DNA of 64,000 nucleotides from Mogibacterium sp. GTDB taxonomy: Bacteria; Bacillota; Clostridia; Peptostreptococcales; Anaerovoracaceae. The notes under the pieces are model-generated. The model saw only the letters and a program-made list of their open reading frames with translations, ran no database searches and was not told the DNA's origin. The DNA lies in the NCBI GenBank assembly GCA_017403955.1, contig JAFRDH010000024.1, forward strand, positions 1-64,000, given 5' to 3'. Both the position numbers and the translations under genes were made by a program. Shown here piece by piece: positions 1 to 12,382 of this stretch. Position 1 is the stretch's first letter. Each line of letters opens with the position of its first letter.

Positions 1-276
1 GTTCTTTACATAGTCTGCGTGTCCCGGGCAGTCTACGTGAGCATAGTGTCTGTTTGGTGTCTCATACTCTACGTGTGCTGTCGAGATCGTGATTCCTCTT
101 GCCTTTTCTTCCGGAGCCTTGTCGATCTGATCGAATGCTACATCTCCGCCAAGTCCATACTTTCTGTTCAGTACGGATGTGATTGCTGCTGTAAGAGTTG
201 TCTTACCGTGGTCAACGTGGCCGATTGTACCGATGTTGATATGCGGTTTGGTTCTCTCGTATTTCTGCTTTGCCAT
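1..276 (-). CDS. tuf: Elongation factor Tu, N-terminal part (cut by window edge)
   Basis: First 92 codons of EF-Tu, the GTPase that delivers aminoacyl-tRNA to the ribosome; the rest lies left of the window. The reading frame starts [12 protein letters not shown], carries the P-loop GHVDHGKTT and switch II motif [11 protein letters not shown] ending exactly at base 1. The ATG at 276 is preceded by TAAGGAGAT, a strong ribosome binding site. It follows fusA by 74 bp on the same strand, the usual rpsL-rpsG-fusA-tuf order, so it is probably the last gene of the str operon. Identity is near certain; only the missing C-terminal domains cannot be inspected. Confidence 0.97.
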   Translation of the reverse strand, partial: MAKQKYERTKPHINIGTIGHVDHGKTTLTAAITSVLNRKYGLGGDVAFDQIDKAPEEKARGITISTAHVEYETPNRHYAHVDCPGHADYVKN

Positions 277-350
277 TTTCTATCTCCTTAAAAATATTAG
301 TTATGAAAATGATAATAAATTGATTGCTTGGGTTATAAATGCATGTGCAT

Positions 351-2417
351 TTATTTGATGATCTTGTCAGCGAGACTGTCAGGCAGTTTCTCAAAGTGAT
401 CGAACTGCATTACGTATACGCCTCTTCCCTGTGTTCTTGAACGCAGGTCTGTTGCATATCCGAACATCTCTGACAGTGGGACCATACCTCTTACTACCGC
501 TGCTCCATTGACGATGTCAGAACCTTCGATTCTGCCTCTTCTTGAGCTGATATCTCCGATAACATCTCCCATGTAGTTGTCCGGAACAGTGACCTCTACC
601 TTGAAGATAGGCTCGAGGAGTACCGGATCAGCCTTCATGACAGCTTCCTTGAATGCCTTGGAACCTGCGATCTTGAATGCCATATCGGATGAGTCGACTT
701 CATGGTAAGAACCATCATACAGCTCTACTCCGACATCAACTACATTGTAGCCGGCAAGCGGACCTGCCTGCATTGCTTCCTCGATACCTTCCTGGACCTT
801 CGGAATGTATTCCTTCGGTATTGATCCGCCGACAATTGAATTCTTGAATTCGAAACCTTCGCCCGGATTTCTCGGATAAAGTCTGATCTTGACATGAGCG
901 TACTGGCCGCTTCCGCCTGTCTGCTTTGCATGCTTGCAGTCGACATCTGCCTTACCTGTAACTGTCTCCTTGTAGGAAACCTGAGGCTTACCTACATTAG
1001 CCTCGACCTTGAACTCTCTGAGAAGTCTGTCAACAATGATCTCGAGGTGAAGCTCACCCATTCCTGCAATGATAGTCTGACCTGTATCAGGGTTTGTATA
1101 AGTCCTGAAAGTCGGGTCTTCCTCTGCAAGCTTAGCAAGAGCGAGTCCCATCTTTTCCTGACCGATCTTGGTCTTAGGTTCGATAGCGATCTCGATTACA
1201 GGATCAGGGAATTCCATCGATTCGAGGATTATCGGATGTTTCTCATCGCAAAGTGTATCACCTGTTGTAGTGAACTTGAGTCCTACTGCAGCAGCGATGT
1301 CACCCGAATAAACCATTTCGATCTCATTACGATGGTTTGCATGCATCTGCAGGATCCTGCCGATTCTCTCTTTGCGGTCTTTAGTTGCATTATAGACATG
1401 CGATCCCGAGTTGAGTGTACCTGAGTATACTCTGAAGAAGGCCAGTTTGCCTACGAACGGGTCTGCCATGATCTTGAATGCGAGCGCTGAGAACGGCTCT
1501 TTGTCAGATGCAGGTCTTTCTTCTTCTTTCTTGGTATATGGGTTAACGCCCTTGATTGCCGGGATGTCGAGCGGAGACGGCATATAGTCGATAACTCCGT
1601 CCAGCATCAGCTGAACGCCCTTGTTCTTGTAAGCCGAACCACAGAATACAGGATACATTTCGCCCTTGATCGTCTGCGTGCGGATAACTCTCTTGATGTC
1701 CTCTGCAGGGATATCTTCTCCGTCAAGATACATCATCATCAGTTCTTCATCGCATTCAGCAACGGACTCGAGCATCTTGTCTCTCCAGGCCTTAGCTTCA
1801 TCGAGCATCTTCTCCGGGATCTCAACTTCTTCATATACCTTGCCAAGGTCGTCATCGTGATAAATCTCAGCCTTCATCTTGATGAGGTCGATGATTCCGA
1901 CAAAATCTGCCTCAGATCCGATAGGAATCTGTACAGCTACAGCGTTTGCCTTGAGTCTGTCATGGATCATGTCAAGAACCCTGAAGTAATTAGCTCCGAG
2001 AATATCCATCTTGTTGACAAAGATCATTCTCGGTACTCCGTATTTCTCAGCCTGTCTCCATACTGTTTCACTCTGAGGCTCAACGCCGCCCTTGGCGCAA
2101 AGTACCATTACTGCACCATCGAGTACACGCAGTGATCTTTCAACTTCGACTGTAAAGTCAACGTGTCCCGGGGTGTCAATGATATTGATTCTTGTGTGTT
2201 TCCACTGAGCAGTAGTAGCGGCGGAAGTAATGGTAATACCGCGCTCTTGTTCCTGCTCCATCCAGTCCATGGTGGCCGCACCCTCATGGGTCTCACCCAG
2301 TTTATGGGTCCTGCCGGTGTAGAAGAGAATTCTCTCCGTTGTTGTAGTCTTTCCGGCATCTATGTGGGCCATAATTCCGATATTCCTGGTGTGTTCAAGC
2401 TCAAATGCTCTTCCCAT
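351..2417 (-). CDS. fusA: Elongation factor G (canonical)
   Basis: 688-residue translocase GTPase, the normal length for bacterial EF-G. Visible motifs: P-loop AHIDAGKTT near residue 17, switch I/effector region ending [11 protein letters not shown], switch [10 protein letters not shown] with the catalytic His, NKMD guanine-specificity motif, and the domain IV/V C-terminus ([12 protein letters not shown]). ATG at 2417 follows AAAGGAGGAAAT. It lies between rpsG (56 bp upstream) and tuf in the str operon. It should be compared with the second EF-G-like gene at 28415-30355, which lacks the switch II His. A perfect 9-bp palindrome with a 2-nt centre (335-354) overlaps the stop codon. Function is secure. 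Confidence 0.99.
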   Translation of the reverse strand: MGRAFELEHTRNIGIMAHIDAGKTTTTERILFYTGRTHKLGETHEGAATMDWMEQEQERGITITSAATTAQWKHTRINIIDTPGHVDFTVEVERSLRVLDGAVMVLCAKGGVEPQSETVWRQAEKYGVPRMIFVNKMDILGANYFRVLDMIHDRLKANAVAVQIPIGSEADFVGIIDLIKMKAEIYHDDDLGKVYEEVEIPEKMLDEAKAWRDKMLESVAECDEELMMMYLDGEDIPAEDIKRVIRTQTIKGEMYPVFCGSAYKNKGVQLMLDGVIDYMPSPLDIPAIKGVNPYTKKEEERPASDKEPFSALAFKIMADPFVGKLAFFRVYSGTLNSGSHVYNATKDRKERIGRILQMHANHRNEIEMVYSGDIAAAVGLKFTTTGDTLCDEKHPIILESMEFPDPVIEIAIEPKTKIGQEKMGLALAKLAEEDPTFRTYTNPDTGQTIIAGMGELHLEIIVDRLLREFKVEANVGKPQVSYKETVTGKADVDCKHAKQTGGSGQYAHVKIRLYPRNPGEGFEFKNSIVGGSIPKEYIPKVQEGIEEAMQAGPLAGYNVVDVGVELYDGSYHEVDSSDMAFKIAGSKAFKEAVMKADPVLLEPIFKVEVTVPDNYMGDVIGDISSRRGRIEGSDIVNGAAVVRGMVPLSEMFGYATDLRSRTQGRGVYVMQFDHFEKLPDSLADKIIK

Positions 2418-2473
2418 TATTTCCTCCTTTCTACATGATTACTTTCATTCTTATCTGCATCTCTATGCGCAGA

Positions 2474-2965
<492 letters not shown>

Positions 2966-3095
2966 TTAAGTCGGTACTCGTTAACTGTTCCTGTGACTTT
3001 CTTCAGACTGCTGATACCGCCGTCTTACTCGCAGAACAGTTCCCGCGGCGCTCTCTATATGAATAAAGAATGCCTTAGTACTCTTGTGATTCTAA

Positions 3096-3521
3096 TTATT
3101 TCTTCTTTGCTGCTTTAGGTCTCTTAGCACCGTACTTAGAACGGCCCTGTCCACGGTTTGCAACTCCGGAAGCATCGAGTGTTCCTCTGATGATGTGATA
3201 TCTTACACCAGGGAGGTCCTTAACTCTGCCGCCTCTTACAAGAACAACGCTGTGCTCCTGCAGGTTGTGTCCGATACCAGGGATATAAGCTGTAACTTCC
3301 ATTCCGTTGGTCAGACGAACTCTGGCAACCTTTCTCAGGGCTGAGTTCGGCTTCTTAGGAGTAACGGTCTTAACTGCTACGCATACTCCTCTTTTCTGAG
3401 GGGAGTTAACGTTGGTAAGAGTCTTGTGAAGTGTGTTCATGTTCTTACCAAGAGCAGGAGCTGTTGACTTCTTAACTGTGCTCTGTCTTCCCTGACGTAC
3501 TAACTGGTTAATAGTAGGCAT
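3096..3521 (-). CDS. rpsL: 30S ribosomal protein S12
   Basis: 141-residue S12 of the decoding centre. The ATG at 3521 ([12 protein letters not shown]) was chosen over the upstream in-frame start because every S12 begins there and AAAGGAGACAAGA precedes it. The streptomycin-interaction loops [10 protein letters not shown] and [10 protein letters not shown] are present with the usual lysines, so nothing suggests streptomycin resistance. First gene of the str operon. The L7Ae-like gene (rplGB/ybxF) that often sits between rpoC and rpsL in Bacillus and many Clostridia is absent; rpoC ends 123 bp upstream of this start. Confidence 0.99.
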   Translation of the reverse strand: MPTINQLVRQGRQSTVKKSTAPALGKNMNTLHKTLTNVNSPQKRGVCVAVKTVTPKKPNSALRKVARVRLTNGMEVTAYIPGIGHNLQEHSVVLVRGGRVKDLPGVRYHIIRGTLDASGVANRGQGRSKYGAKRPKAAKKK

Positions 3522-3592
3522 TCTTGTCTCCTTTCTTCTGAATTTGTAATATGTTTCCAGCACCATAAAATAATGGAGTCTCGAACTTCATA

Positions 3593-3621
3593 ATTTTACA
3601 GGCAAAGCATTGATAAGTCAA
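3593..3621 (-). promoter_or_regulatory. Sigma-A type promoter of the str operon (rpsL-rpsG-fusA-tuf)
   Basis: On the minus strand TTGACT (3621-3616) and TAAAAT (3598-3593) are separated by exactly 17 bp, about 65 bp ahead of the rpsL start. The -35 hexamer lies inside the centre of the palindrome at 3601-3630. Sequence-based prediction only. Confidence 0.65.
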
Positions 3622-3630
3622 TGCTTTGCC
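3601..3630 (-). terminator. Perfect 13-bp inverted repeat between rpoC and rpsL
   Basis: GGCAAAGCATTGA and its exact complement flank a 4-nt loop. It lies 15 bp past the rpoC stop, so it may terminate or protect rpoBC mRNA. In the rpoC direction it is followed by TGTAAAATTA, not a good U-tract; the opposite strand has TTTTTT. Because it contains the rpsL promoter -35 it could equally be a regulatory palindrome. The terminator label is therefore tentative. Confidence 0.45.
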
Positions 3631-3644
3631 TGCATATTTTTTGA

Positions 3645-6600
3645 TTATTCAAGTATTACAGTCTCGCCGTAAACAATAGGTTCTTCATCAGAAGAGCTGT
3701 CTGCAGATTCGGTTTCTGCCGGCTGTGTGCTTTCCGGAATATCAGTCAGACTTGGTTCTGTCTGCTCCGGTCCGCGCATCATCCAGTCGTGTTCACCATA
3801 ATCGACATTGATTCCGCCATATCTCTTCATACCTGTTCCTGCAGGGATCAGTTTTCCGATCATGACGTTCTCTTTGAGGCCTTCGAGTCTGTCTGTCTTG
3901 CCCTTGATCGAAGCATCTGTCAGAACTCTTGTTGTCTCCTGGAAGGATGCTGCTGACAGGAACGAAGCAGTAGCGAGAGCTGCCTTAGTGATACCGAGAA
4001 GCTGTCTTCCGGCAACTGCTGGTTCTCCGCCTTCAGCCTCAGCTGCAGCGTTTGCATCTTCGATCTCTCTTCTTGAGTACTGTCCGCCAGGAAGAAGTCC
4101 GGTATCTCCAGGCTTCTCAACTTTGTACTTGCTGAGCATCTGGCTTACGATGATCTCAATGTGCTTATCGTTGATGTCTACACCCTGATTCTTATAAACC
4201 TTCTGTACTTCCTTGAGGAGATACTCATATACGCCCTGAACGCCGTTGAGTCTCATGATATCGTGCGGATCAAGAGGTCCCTTTGTGATCTGGCTTCCTG
4301 CCTTGACTTCCTGACCTACTTCGACATTGATTCTTGCGCCGAATGGAACGACATAGTTTCTCTCGCCGCCTTCTTCTCTGACAACAACGTCTGTCTTGTT
4401 ATCTTCTCTAGGCTCGATTGCTGTTACGATTCCGTCGCCTTCGCAGATCTCAGCAAGACCCTTAGGCTTACGAGCTTCGAACAGCTCCTCAACTCTCGGA
4501 AGACCCTGAGTGATATCTGATCCTGCGACACCGCCTGTATGGAATGTTCTCATTGTCAGCTGAGTACCCGGCTCACCGATGGACTGAGCTGCGATGATTC
4601 CTACAGCTTCTCCAGGAAGAACAAGTCTTCCGGTAGCCATATTCTTACCATAGCACTTAGCGCAGAGTCCGCTCTTAGCACGGCATGTCATTGCAGATCT
4701 GATCTTAACAGTCTCAATACCTTTGCTCTCGATTTCCTGAGCGATATCGTCAGTGATGTATTCGTTTGCAGCAATGATAACTTCACCTGTAGCAGGATCT
4801 ACAACATCTTCGATCGAATATCTGCCTGCGATTCTCTGCCAGAGTTTCTCGATCTCTTCCTTTCCGTCCATAAACGCACGGACTTCGATGCCTTCTGTCG
4901 TTCCGCAGTCAGTCTCATTGATAATGATGCTGTGCGAAATATCTACAAGTCTTCTTGTCAGGTAACCTGAGTCAGCTGTTCTCAGAGCTGTATCGGTCAG
5001 ACCCTTACGGGCACCGTTTGATGAAATGAAGTACTCCAGTATGGAGAGGCCTTCTCTGAAGTTGGACTTGATAGGGATCTCTACAGTATGACCTGTAGCG
5101 TTCGCCATAAGTCCTCTCATTCCGCCGATCTGGCTGATCTGAGATTTGTTACCTCTCGCACCGGAATTAGCCATGATGTACAGGTTGTTCATGCTGCCGA
5201 GGTTGTCCATCAGAGCGTCAGCTGTGTCAGCTGTAGCCTTTCTCCATGTACTGATGACCTTGTCGTATCTCTCTTTGTTGGACATGAGTCCGCGCTTATA
5301 GAGAGCTTCGTATACGTCTACTTCCTTTTCAGCTGCGCTTACGATCTCAGCCTTTGCCTTCGGGATCTCCATATCGGAAATACTGATTGTTACAGCGCTG
5401 ACTGTGGAGTAGTGATAGCCTGTATCCTTGATGTAGTCAAGCATCAGAGCAGTCTCTGTATTGCCGTGTACCTTGAAGCATGCAGCAATGATTCTGCCCA
5501 GAGCCTTCTTCTCGCAGAGGAAGTCTACTTCGAGTGAATACGGATCCTTGGTTCTGTCAACGAATCCGAGATCCTGAGGAAGTCCTCTGTTGAAGATAAA
5601 TCTTCCTACTGTGGATTCTACCAGCTGTCCGCGGTCTCCTTCGTATGCATACATACGTACTTTGACCTTAGCGTGGATCCCGACAACACCTGCGTTGTAA
5701 GCCATGATCATTTCGTCATAGTCAGCGAAGCACTTTCCGTCTCCTCTTTCTGCAGGGCGGTTTCTCTCAGCACTGCCCGGATGAGTGAGGTAGTAACTTC
5801 CGAGGATCATGTCCTGAGTCGGGATCGTGATAGGTGATCCGTCCTTAGGTGCCAGAATGTTGTTGACTGAAAGCATGAGGAATCTTGCCTCTGCCTGAGC
5901 CTCTACTGACAGCGGAACGTGTACAGCCATCTGGTCTCCGTCGAAGTCGGCGTTGAACGCTGTACATACGAGCGGATGCAGCTTGATAGCTTTACCTTCG
6001 ACCAGTACCGGCTCAAATGCCTGGATACCGAGTCTGTGCAGTGTAGGGGCACGGTTCAGGAGTACCGGGTGATCCTTGATGATGTAATCAAGAACGTCCC
6101 ATACTTCTGTCTCAGCTCTCTCTACCATCTGTCTTGCCTGCTTGGTGTTCTGAGCGATTTCTCTCTCAGTAAGCTCTCTCATGATGAAAGGCTTAAACAG
6201 TTCAAGAGCCATAGTCTTAGGAAGTCCGCACTGATAGAACTTCAGGTCCGGTCCTACTACGATTACTGAACGTCCGGAGAAGTCAACTCTCTTACCGAGA
6301 AGGTTCTGACGGAATCTTCCCTGCTTACCCTTAAGCATGTCGGACAGAGATTTGAGCTTACGTCCGCCGGCACCCTGAACAGGTCTGCCTCTTCTTCCGT
6401 TGTCGATAAGTGCGTCAACGGATTCCTGAAGCATTCTCTTCTCATTACGGATAATGATATCCGGAGCGCCGAGTTCGTTGAGTTTCTTAAGTCTGTTATT
6501 TCTGTTGATAACTCTTCTGTACAGATCGTTAAGGTCAGATGTTGCGAATCTGCCGCCATCGAGCTGTACCATAGGTCTGAGTTCCGGCGGGATGACCGGG

Positions 6601-7307
6601 ATAACATCGAGGATCATCCACTCAGGTCTGTTGCCTGACTGCTTGAAAGCCTCAATGACTTCGAGGATCTTGACGAGTCTGATCCTCTTCTGTCCGGATG
6701 CCTTTGTGAGCTGTACTCTCAGGTCTTCAGCCATCTTATCTACATCGATATCCTCGAGCAGCTTCTTGATAGCTTCAGCGCCCATGCCTGCCTGGAAGTT
6801 CTTTCCGTAGAGTTCGCGGGCTTCGTTGTATTCGGACTCTTCGATGACCTGCTTGTAAGCAAAATCAGTTACGCCAGGGTCAGTTACAACGTAGGATGCG
6901 AAGTACAGAACCTTCTCGAGATCCTTCGGTGTCATATCGAGCACCAGACCGATTCTTGAAGGGATTCCCTTGAAGTACCAGATGTGTGATACAGGTGATA
7001 CGAGCTGAATGTGTCCCATTCTCTCTCTTCTTACCTTGGACTTGGTTACTTCAACACCGCAGTAAGGGCAGATAAGTCCCTTGTAGCGGATCTTGTTATA
7101 CTTTCCGCATCCGCAGACCCAGTCTTTCGTAGGTCCGAAGATTCTCTCGCAGAAAAGTCCGTCGAATTCAGGCTTCAGCGATCTGTAGTTGATTGTTTCC
7201 GGCTTGGTTACCTCACCGTGTGACCAGCTGAGCATTTCCTCTGTAGAAGCCAGCTTGATCTGCAGGGATTCAATATTTCTAAGATCTTGGTTATTATCTG
7301 TTGTCAT
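3645..7307 (-). CDS. rpoC: RNA polymerase beta' subunit
   Basis: 1220-residue largest subunit of RNA polymerase, the compact Bacillota form without the large proteobacterial insertion. The N-terminal zinc site (CGCGKYNK followed by CPYCG), the catalytic magnesium motif [12 protein letters not shown], and the second zinc region [11 protein letters not shown] are all visible. The C-terminus is a short acidic tail (SSSDEEP). ATG at 7307 is preceded by GGGAGGAGA. It follows rpoB by 17 bp and the two are certainly co-transcribed. Confidence 0.99.
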   Translation of the reverse strand: MTTDNNQDLRNIESLQIKLASTEEMLSWSHGEVTKPETINYRSLKPEFDGLFCERIFGPTKDWVCGCGKYNKIRYKGLICPYCGVEVTKSKVRRERMGHIQLVSPVSHIWYFKGIPSRIGLVLDMTPKDLEKVLYFASYVVTDPGVTDFAYKQVIEESEYNEARELYGKNFQAGMGAEAIKKLLEDIDVDKMAEDLRVQLTKASGQKRIRLVKILEVIEAFKQSGNRPEWMILDVIPVIPPELRPMVQLDGGRFATSDLNDLYRRVINRNNRLKKLNELGAPDIIIRNEKRMLQESVDALIDNGRRGRPVQGAGGRKLKSLSDMLKGKQGRFRQNLLGKRVDFSGRSVIVVGPDLKFYQCGLPKTMALELFKPFIMRELTEREIAQNTKQARQMVERAETEVWDVLDYIIKDHPVLLNRAPTLHRLGIQAFEPVLVEGKAIKLHPLVCTAFNADFDGDQMAVHVPLSVEAQAEARFLMLSVNNILAPKDGSPITIPTQDMILGSYYLTHPGSAERNRPAERGDGKCFADYDEMIMAYNAGVVGIHAKVKVRMYAYEGDRGQLVESTVGRFIFNRGLPQDLGFVDRTKDPYSLEVDFLCEKKALGRIIAACFKVHGNTETALMLDYIKDTGYHYSTVSAVTISISDMEIPKAKAEIVSAAEKEVDVYEALYKRGLMSNKERYDKVISTWRKATADTADALMDNLGSMNNLYIMANSGARGNKSQISQIGGMRGLMANATGHTVEIPIKSNFREGLSILEYFISSNGARKGLTDTALRTADSGYLTRRLVDISHSIIINETDCGTTEGIEVRAFMDGKEEIEKLWQRIAGRYSIEDVVDPATGEVIIAANEYITDDIAQEIESKGIETVKIRSAMTCRAKSGLCAKCYGKNMATGRLVLPGEAVGIIAAQSIGEPGTQLTMRTFHTGGVAGSDITQGLPRVEELFEARKPKGLAEICEGDGIVTAIEPREDNKTDVVVREEGGERNYVVPFGARINVEVGQEVKAGSQITKGPLDPHDIMRLNGVQGVYEYLLKEVQKVYKNQGVDINDKHIEIIVSQMLSKYKVEKPGDTGLLPGGQYSRREIEDANAAAEAEGGEPAVAGRQLLGITKAALATASFLSAASFQETTRVLTDASIKGKTDRLEGLKENVMIGKLIPAGTGMKRYGGINVDYGEHDWMMRGPEQTEPSLTDIPESTQPAETESADSSSDEEPIVYGETVILE

Positions 7308-7324
7308 AATATCTCCTCCCTTTC

Positions 7325-10300
7325 TTACTCTTCTTCAAATGATTCATCATCGTATGTCTCTTCTCCCTCAGCATCTCTGAGTTCGTCGAGGCTTTCCATT
7401 TCAACTGCTTCTGTGAGATCTACATCAGGAACTCCGAAGCCGCCGAGGGCTCCGAACAGAGCTGATGAATTGAATTCAGCTGCTGCTTCTTCAGCCTCGA
7501 GATCCTGCTGGTGTTCTCTTCTCTCACGCTCAGCTCTTCTGTCATTCTCGCTGATCATTCTGTCGAAAGTCAGAGCTCCGTCATAGTCAGATGTCTGCAT
7601 GATCTTGATCTCTGAGTCATCGGCAGCCTTGGTCTTGATATCAAGAGCAAGGGACTGGAGTTCCTTGATGAGTACCTTGAAGGACTCAGGAATACCAGGT
7701 TCAGGGATATTGACACCATTGATAATGGATTCGTATGTCTTTGTTCTTCCGATAATATCGTCGGATTTTACTGTCAGGATCTCCTGCAGTGTGTATGCAG
7801 CGCCGTAAGCTTCGAGCGCCCATACTTCCATCTCTCCGAATCTCTGTCCGCCGAACTGAGCTTTTCCGCCGAGAGGCTGCTGAGTTACGAGGGAGTAAGG
7901 TCCGATCGATCTTGCGTGGATCTTATCGTCTACGAGATGGTGGAGCTTGAGCATGTACATGTATCCGACTGTTACAGGGGCATCAAAGTACTCACCTGTA
8001 CGTCCGTCTCTGAGTCTCAGCTTACCGGTTTCAGGATAGCCTTCTTCTCTGAGCATGTTGATAACATCCTGCTCTCTTGCTCCGTCAAATACAGGTGTGG
8101 AAATGTACCAGCCCTTTGACTTAGCTGCGAGACCGAGGTGTACTTCAAGTACCTGTCCAACGTTCATACGTGAAGGTACGCCCAGAGGGTTCAGCATTAC
8201 CTGCAGTGGTTCACCGTCTTCTTTGAACGGCATATCTTCCTGCGGCAGGATCCTGGAGATAACACCCTTGTTACCGTGACGTCCCGCCATCTTATCTCCG
8301 ACATTGATCTTTCTCTTGGTAGCAACATAGACTCTTACGATCTTATTTACTCCAGGAGGCAGCTCTGAGCTGTTGGATTTGTCGAATACTCTTACGTCGA
8401 TTACAATACCTTCTTCACCGTGAGGCAGTTTGAGTGAAGAATCTCTTACTTCCTTGGACTTCTCGCCAAAGATAGCACGGAGCATTCTTGCTTCAGGTGT
8501 CAGGTCTGTCTCGCTCTTCGGTGTCAGCTTACCAACAAGAATGTCGTTGGACTTGACTTCCGCACCGATTCTGATGATACCCTCTTCATCGAGTTCCTTG
8601 AGCATTTCTCCCGGAAGATTCGGGATATCTCTTGTGATCTCTTCAGGTCCGAGTTTGGTATCTCTTGCTTCGCACTCGTGTTTCTCGATATGGATCGAAG
8701 TGAGTACGTCGTCCATGAGAAGTCTTTCATTGAGGATGATAGCGTCCTCGTAGTTGTAGCCTTCCCAAGTCATGAATCCGATAAGGAGGTTCTTACCGAG
8801 TGAGATCTCGCCGAGGCTTGTTGAAGGACCGTCAGCTACTACTTCACCGGCTTCGAGGTGCTCTCCGTAAGAAACGATAGGTCTCTGGTTGATGCAGGTA
8901 CCCTGGTTGGAACGCTTGAACTTGAGCATCTTATACTCGTCGACCATTCCGTTGTCGTCTCTTGTGATCAGAACTTTGTTAGCATCTACATAAGAAACAG
9001 TACCTGCGCTGTGGCACAGAACTACTGCGCCGGAGTCGCATGCTGCCTTATACTCGATACCTGTACCTACATAAGGTGCCTCAGTAACGAGCAGCGGAAC
9101 AGCCTGTCTCTGCATGTTAGATCCCATCAGAGCACGGTTAGCGTCGTCGTTTTCGAGGAACGGGATCATAGCTGTAGCTACAGAAACTACCTGCTTAGGT
9201 GATACGTCCATGTAGTCGACTTCGCTCTTAGGTACCATTGTGATCTCACCCTTGATGCCTCTTACCGCGACTTTGTTATTTACGAAGTGACCCTCAGCAT
9301 CGAGAGGCTCGTTCGCCTGTGCAACGATCATCAGATCCTCGTCTGCAGCTGCCAGATACTCTACCTGAGTAGTAACAACTCCGGTCTCCTTGTCTACCTT
9401 GCGGTAAGGAGTCTCGATGAATCCGTACTCGTTGATGATGCCGTATGTTGTGAGAGAACCGATAAGTCCGATGTTAGGACCTTCTGGTGTCTCGATCGGG
9501 CACATTCTTCCGTAATGTGAATAGTGTACGTCTCTGACTTCCATGCCTGCTCTCTCTCTTGACAGACCGCCAGGTCCGAGAGCTGAAAGTCTTCTCTTAT
9601 GTGTGAGCTCTGCAAGAGGGTTGTTCTGGTCCATAAACTGTGAAAGCTGTGATGAACCGAAGAACTCCTTGATAGCTGCAGTAACAGGTCTGATATTGAT
9701 CAGCTGCTGCGGAGTAGAATTCTCAGTAGTCATTCTCTCTCTGATCGTCTTCTCCATTCTTGCAAATCCGATTCTGCACTGGTTCTGCAGGAGCTCGCCG
9801 ACCGACTTGAGTCTTCTGTTGCTCAGGTGGTCGATATCGTCGATATCGCCGATTCCGCAGTTCAGATTGAGGAAATAGCTTACGGAAGCAATAATGTCCT
9901 CAATGATGATGTGCTTAGGGCTGAGTTCTTTCTTGCCATTAGCGATACCTGCTCTGAGCTTGTCTTCATCGCCGCCTGCCTGCTCAATGATTGCCTTGAG
10001 CGCAGGATAGAATACCTTTTCAGAAAGCTTGTATGGCTTAAGGTCGATATCTACGTACTTGGAAGGATCTACGAAGTTGTTGCCGATAACCTTTGTAACA
10101 ACGCCTTCCTGGCCTTCTCTTTTGCTGTATACGAGAACAGACTCAACGCCTGCGTCCTCGATTACCATAGCGAATTCTCTGGAGATGTTTCCGCCCTTAG
10201 CAACAAGGAGTTCACCTGTGTTAGGGTCGAATACGTCTTCAGCTGCTACTGTATCCACAAGTCTGTCATGGAGACCGAGTTTGCGATTATACTTAAATCT

Positions 10301-11134
10301 TCCGACCTTTGCGAGATCATAACGTCTCTCGTCAAAGAGCAGTGCCATCAGCATGGATCTTGCGTTCTCAACTGTTGGCGGTTCGCCAGGTCTCAGTCTT
10401 CTGTAAAGTTCTCTGAGTCCCTCTGCGCTGTTTCTTGTAGTATCCTTTTCCAGAGTCTTGAGAAGTCTCTCATCCTCGCCGAAGATAGCGATGATATCCT
10501 CATCGCTGCTGAGCGCAAGAGATTCCGGATCAATGATTCCGAGAGCTCTCAGGAAGGATGTAAGAGGCTGCTTTCTTGTTCTGTCTACTCTGACATAAAG
10601 GATGCCCTGGGAGTCTGTTTCATACTCAAGCCATGCTCCTCTGTTAGGAATGACCTGTGAGCTGAAAAGCTTCTGGTTCGACTTGTCTGTTGCAGCGTCA
10701 AAATAAGGACCAGGTGAACGTACCATCTGGGTAACGATAGCTCTCTCAGCACCGTTATAGACGAAGGTACCCTTCTCTGTCATGAGCGGGAAATCTCCCA
10801 TGAAAACGTCCTGTTCTTTGATCTCGCCGGTTTCACGGTTGATCAGTCTGACCTTAACGGTAAGGGAGGCAGCATATGTTGCGTCTCTCTCCTTGCACTC
10901 TTCCTGGTCATACTTAGGCGTATCAGAGAACGAATAATCTGCAAATTCCAGACTCAGAGTATTGGTCGTATCACGAATAGGCGATACGTCCTCGAGGACC
11001 TCCCCCAGACCCTCTTCGATGAACCACTTGTATGACTTTGTCTGAACATCAATGAGGTTAGGCATTTCGCATACTTCATTGATCTTAGCGAAGGTCATAC
11101 GCTCTTTTCTTCCAACTTTGATTGGTTGTGGCAT
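7325..11134 (-). CDS. rpoB: RNA polymerase beta subunit
   Basis: 1269-residue beta subunit. The start at 11134 ([12 protein letters not shown]) has TTAAGGAGTG upstream and matches the family N-terminus; the longer in-frame extension to 11236 has no support. The rifampicin cluster ([20 protein letters not shown]) is wild type. About 100 C-terminal residues after the conserved core form a Glu/Asp-rich tail (ending DDESFEEE), longer than in many relatives. It heads the rpoBC pair, separated from rplL by 303 bp that contain two stem-loops and a candidate promoter. Confidence 0.99.
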   Translation of the reverse strand: MPQPIKVGRKERMTFAKINEVCEMPNLIDVQTKSYKWFIEEGLGEVLEDVSPIRDTTNTLSLEFADYSFSDTPKYDQEECKERDATYAASLTVKVRLINRETGEIKEQDVFMGDFPLMTEKGTFVYNGAERAIVTQMVRSPGPYFDAATDKSNQKLFSSQVIPNRGAWLEYETDSQGILYVRVDRTRKQPLTSFLRALGIIDPESLALSSDEDIIAIFGEDERLLKTLEKDTTRNSAEGLRELYRRLRPGEPPTVENARSMLMALLFDERRYDLAKVGRFKYNRKLGLHDRLVDTVAAEDVFDPNTGELLVAKGGNISREFAMVIEDAGVESVLVYSKREGQEGVVTKVIGNNFVDPSKYVDIDLKPYKLSEKVFYPALKAIIEQAGGDEDKLRAGIANGKKELSPKHIIIEDIIASVSYFLNLNCGIGDIDDIDHLSNRRLKSVGELLQNQCRIGFARMEKTIRERMTTENSTPQQLINIRPVTAAIKEFFGSSQLSQFMDQNNPLAELTHKRRLSALGPGGLSRERAGMEVRDVHYSHYGRMCPIETPEGPNIGLIGSLTTYGIINEYGFIETPYRKVDKETGVVTTQVEYLAAADEDLMIVAQANEPLDAEGHFVNNKVAVRGIKGEITMVPKSEVDYMDVSPKQVVSVATAMIPFLENDDANRALMGSNMQRQAVPLLVTEAPYVGTGIEYKAACDSGAVVLCHSAGTVSYVDANKVLITRDDNGMVDEYKMLKFKRSNQGTCINQRPIVSYGEHLEAGEVVADGPSTSLGEISLGKNLLIGFMTWEGYNYEDAIILNERLLMDDVLTSIHIEKHECEARDTKLGPEEITRDIPNLPGEMLKELDEEGIIRIGAEVKSNDILVGKLTPKSETDLTPEARMLRAIFGEKSKEVRDSSLKLPHGEEGIVIDVRVFDKSNSSELPPGVNKIVRVYVATKRKINVGDKMAGRHGNKGVISRILPQEDMPFKEDGEPLQVMLNPLGVPSRMNVGQVLEVHLGLAAKSKGWYISTPVFDGAREQDVINMLREEGYPETGKLRLRDGRTGEYFDAPVTVGYMYMLKLHHLVDDKIHARSIGPYSLVTQQPLGGKAQFGGQRFGEMEVWALEAYGAAYTLQEILTVKSDDIIGRTKTYESIINGVNIPEPGIPESFKVLIKELQSLALDIKTKAADDSEIKIMQTSDYDGALTFDRMISENDRRAERERREHQQDLEAEEAAAEFNSSALFGALGGFGVPDVDLTEAVEMESLDELRDAEGEETYDDESFEEE

Positions 11135-11216
11135 GTTTTCACTCCTTAATTTTGTTCTTGAAAAAATGCTTTTTGATGACATTTTTTGGCGATTTTTCTT
11201 CCAAAAAAGGCCATAT

Positions 11217-11222
11217 ATTATA
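11217..11222 (-). promoter_or_regulatory. Candidate -10 box upstream of rpoB
   Basis: TATAAT on the minus strand, 83 bp before the rpoB ATG and just downstream of the second rplL-rpoB stem-loop. No convincing -35 is visible at 16-18 bp, so a secondary rpoBC promoter is only a possibility. Confidence 0.3.
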
Positions 11223-11237
11223 GTATATAAACGCACG

Positions 11238-11266
11238 AAATGAGCCCAGATAGCCGGGGCTCATTT
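11238..11266 (-). terminator. Stem-loop 2 in the rplL-rpoB gap (attenuator-like)
   Basis: AAATGAGCCC and GGGCTCATTT form a 10-bp stem with a 9-nt loop. On the minus strand it is followed by CGTGCGTTTATA, not a strong U-tract, so it may be a leaky attenuator or a processing site reducing rpoBC expression relative to L7/L12, as is known for this junction in other bacteria. Confidence 0.5.
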
Positions 11267-11320
11267 TATTGCGTGGTTCGGACCAATATCGCATGATCCA
11301 ATTTTTAATGTTGTTTTTAT

Positions 11321-11353
11321 AGATGTGTCCCTACATCTCGAAGGGACACATCT
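11321..11353 (-). terminator. Stem-loop 1 in the rplL-rpoB gap (attenuator or processing site)
   Basis: AGATGTGTCCCT pairs perfectly with AGGGACACATCT (12 bp) around a 9-nt loop, 85 bp past the rplL stop. No U-tract follows on the minus strand (ATAAAAACAAC). A double-strand RNase site or a partial terminator would both fit. Confidence 0.5.
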
Positions 11354-11437
11354 ATTCATAATAGCAAATCAGTAAATTGTCTGCCTGTGATATCTTGCCT
11401 TTGAGTAAGTGTGTTATTCAAACGGCAAGTCTCGGTG

Positions 11438-11803
11438 TTACTGGAGTTCTACTACAGCGCCAACTGCTTCGAGAGCTTCCTTCAGAGCGTTAGCTTCAGC
11501 AGCCTCAACGTTCTCCTTGATAACTGTAGGAGCGCCGTCTACAACAGCCTTTGCTTCCTTAAGTCCAAGACCTGTAGCTTCTCTTACAGCCTTGATAACC
11601 TTAATCTTTTCCTGACCGATCTCCTTAAGTACTACGTTGAAATCTGTCTTTTCTTCTTCTTCAGCTGCTGCTGCGCCACCTGCTGCAGGTGCTGCTACTG
11701 CTACTGCGGATACGCCGAACTCTTCCTCAAGAGCCTTAACGAGCTCATTGATCTCAAGAATAGTCATGCTCTTCAGAGCCTCGATGATCTGTTCCTTAGT
11801 CAT
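11438..11803 (-). CDS. rplL: 50S ribosomal protein L7/L12
   Basis: 121-residue stalk protein that recruits translational GTPases. It shows the N-terminal dimerisation segment ([18 protein letters not shown]), the Ala/Gly/Pro-rich hinge ([16 protein letters not shown]) and the C-terminal globular domain with [18 protein letters not shown] at 11803 follows AAAAAGGAGAAATAA. It lies 70 bp after rplJ and is co-transcribed with it under the L10 leader. Confidence 0.99.
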   Translation of the reverse strand: MTKEQIIEALKSMTILEINELVKALEEEFGVSAVAVAAPAAGGAAAAEEEEKTDFNVVLKEIGQEKIKVIKAVREATGLGLKEAKAVVDGAPTVIKENVEAAEANALKEALEAVGAVVELQ

Positions 11804-11873
11804 TTTATTTCTCCTTTTTCTAATAATCAGTGTTATGCGGCCATCAGGCCTCTAAATATAAATGAAAATGCAA

Positions 11874-12368
11874 TTATGCTTCCTGTCCCTCTGCGATTGC
11901 CTTGAGGGTAAGTGCGAGCTTTGTCATTGGGCTCTGGATGCTTCCCATGAATCTTGCGATGAGTTCTTCCTTTGATGGGATCGTTGCGAACTCTTCCACC
12001 ATTGCCTTGTCATAAACCTGACCTTCAACAACTCCGCCCTTGAATGCCATCTTCTTATAATCCTTGATGGCCTTAGCGAGAATTCTTGCTCCTGCTGTGA
12101 TATCGCTTCCGCTGAATGCAAGAGCTGTGGAACCCTTGAGGATATCACCGAATGCTTCGTATTCTTCTCCGCTGATAGCTCTCTTGATAAGGGTGTTCTT
12201 ATATACTGTGTAGCTTACGCCTTCTTTACGGAGATCAGCTCTCAGTTTGTCGGCTTCTTCTACAGTAAGTCCCAGATAATCAACGGCTACTACAGATGAT
12301 GCGTTTTCAAACTTCTCTCTGATCTCGTCGATGACGACCTGCTTGGCTTGCTTTGCTGCTACAGACAT
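11874..12368 (-). CDS. rplJ: 50S ribosomal protein L10
   Basis: 164-residue L10, the base of the L7/L12 stalk and the autoregulator of rplJ-rplL in other bacteria. Start at 12368 (MSVAAKQAKQVVIDEI) is supported by GGAAAGGAGAACAA; the ORF extends 12 codons upstream into a hairpin of the leader, which is not coding. Domains: N-terminal rRNA-binding region with KNTLIKRAI, and C-terminal helix that holds L7/L12. The preceding 12421-12511 leader is the expected site for L10-(L12)4 feedback. Confidence 0.98.
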   Translation of the reverse strand: MSVAAKQAKQVVIDEIREKFENASSVVAVDYLGLTVEEADKLRADLRKEGVSYTVYKNTLIKRAISGEEYEAFGDILKGSTALAFSGSDITAGARILAKAIKDYKKMAFKGGVVEGQVYDKAMVEEFATIPSKEELIARFMGSIQSPMTKLALTLKAIAEGQEA

Positions 12369-12382
12369 TTGTTCTCCTTTCC

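Noticed and set aside
335-354. Perfect ATAAATGCA/TGCATTTAT palindrome at the fusA stop
   Set aside because: Only 2 nt separate the arms and no T-run follows; too little to call a terminator or operator.
9827-10660. 277-codon open frame on the plus strand opposite rpoB
   Set aside because: No recognisable motif or start site; antisense to the invariant rpoB core.
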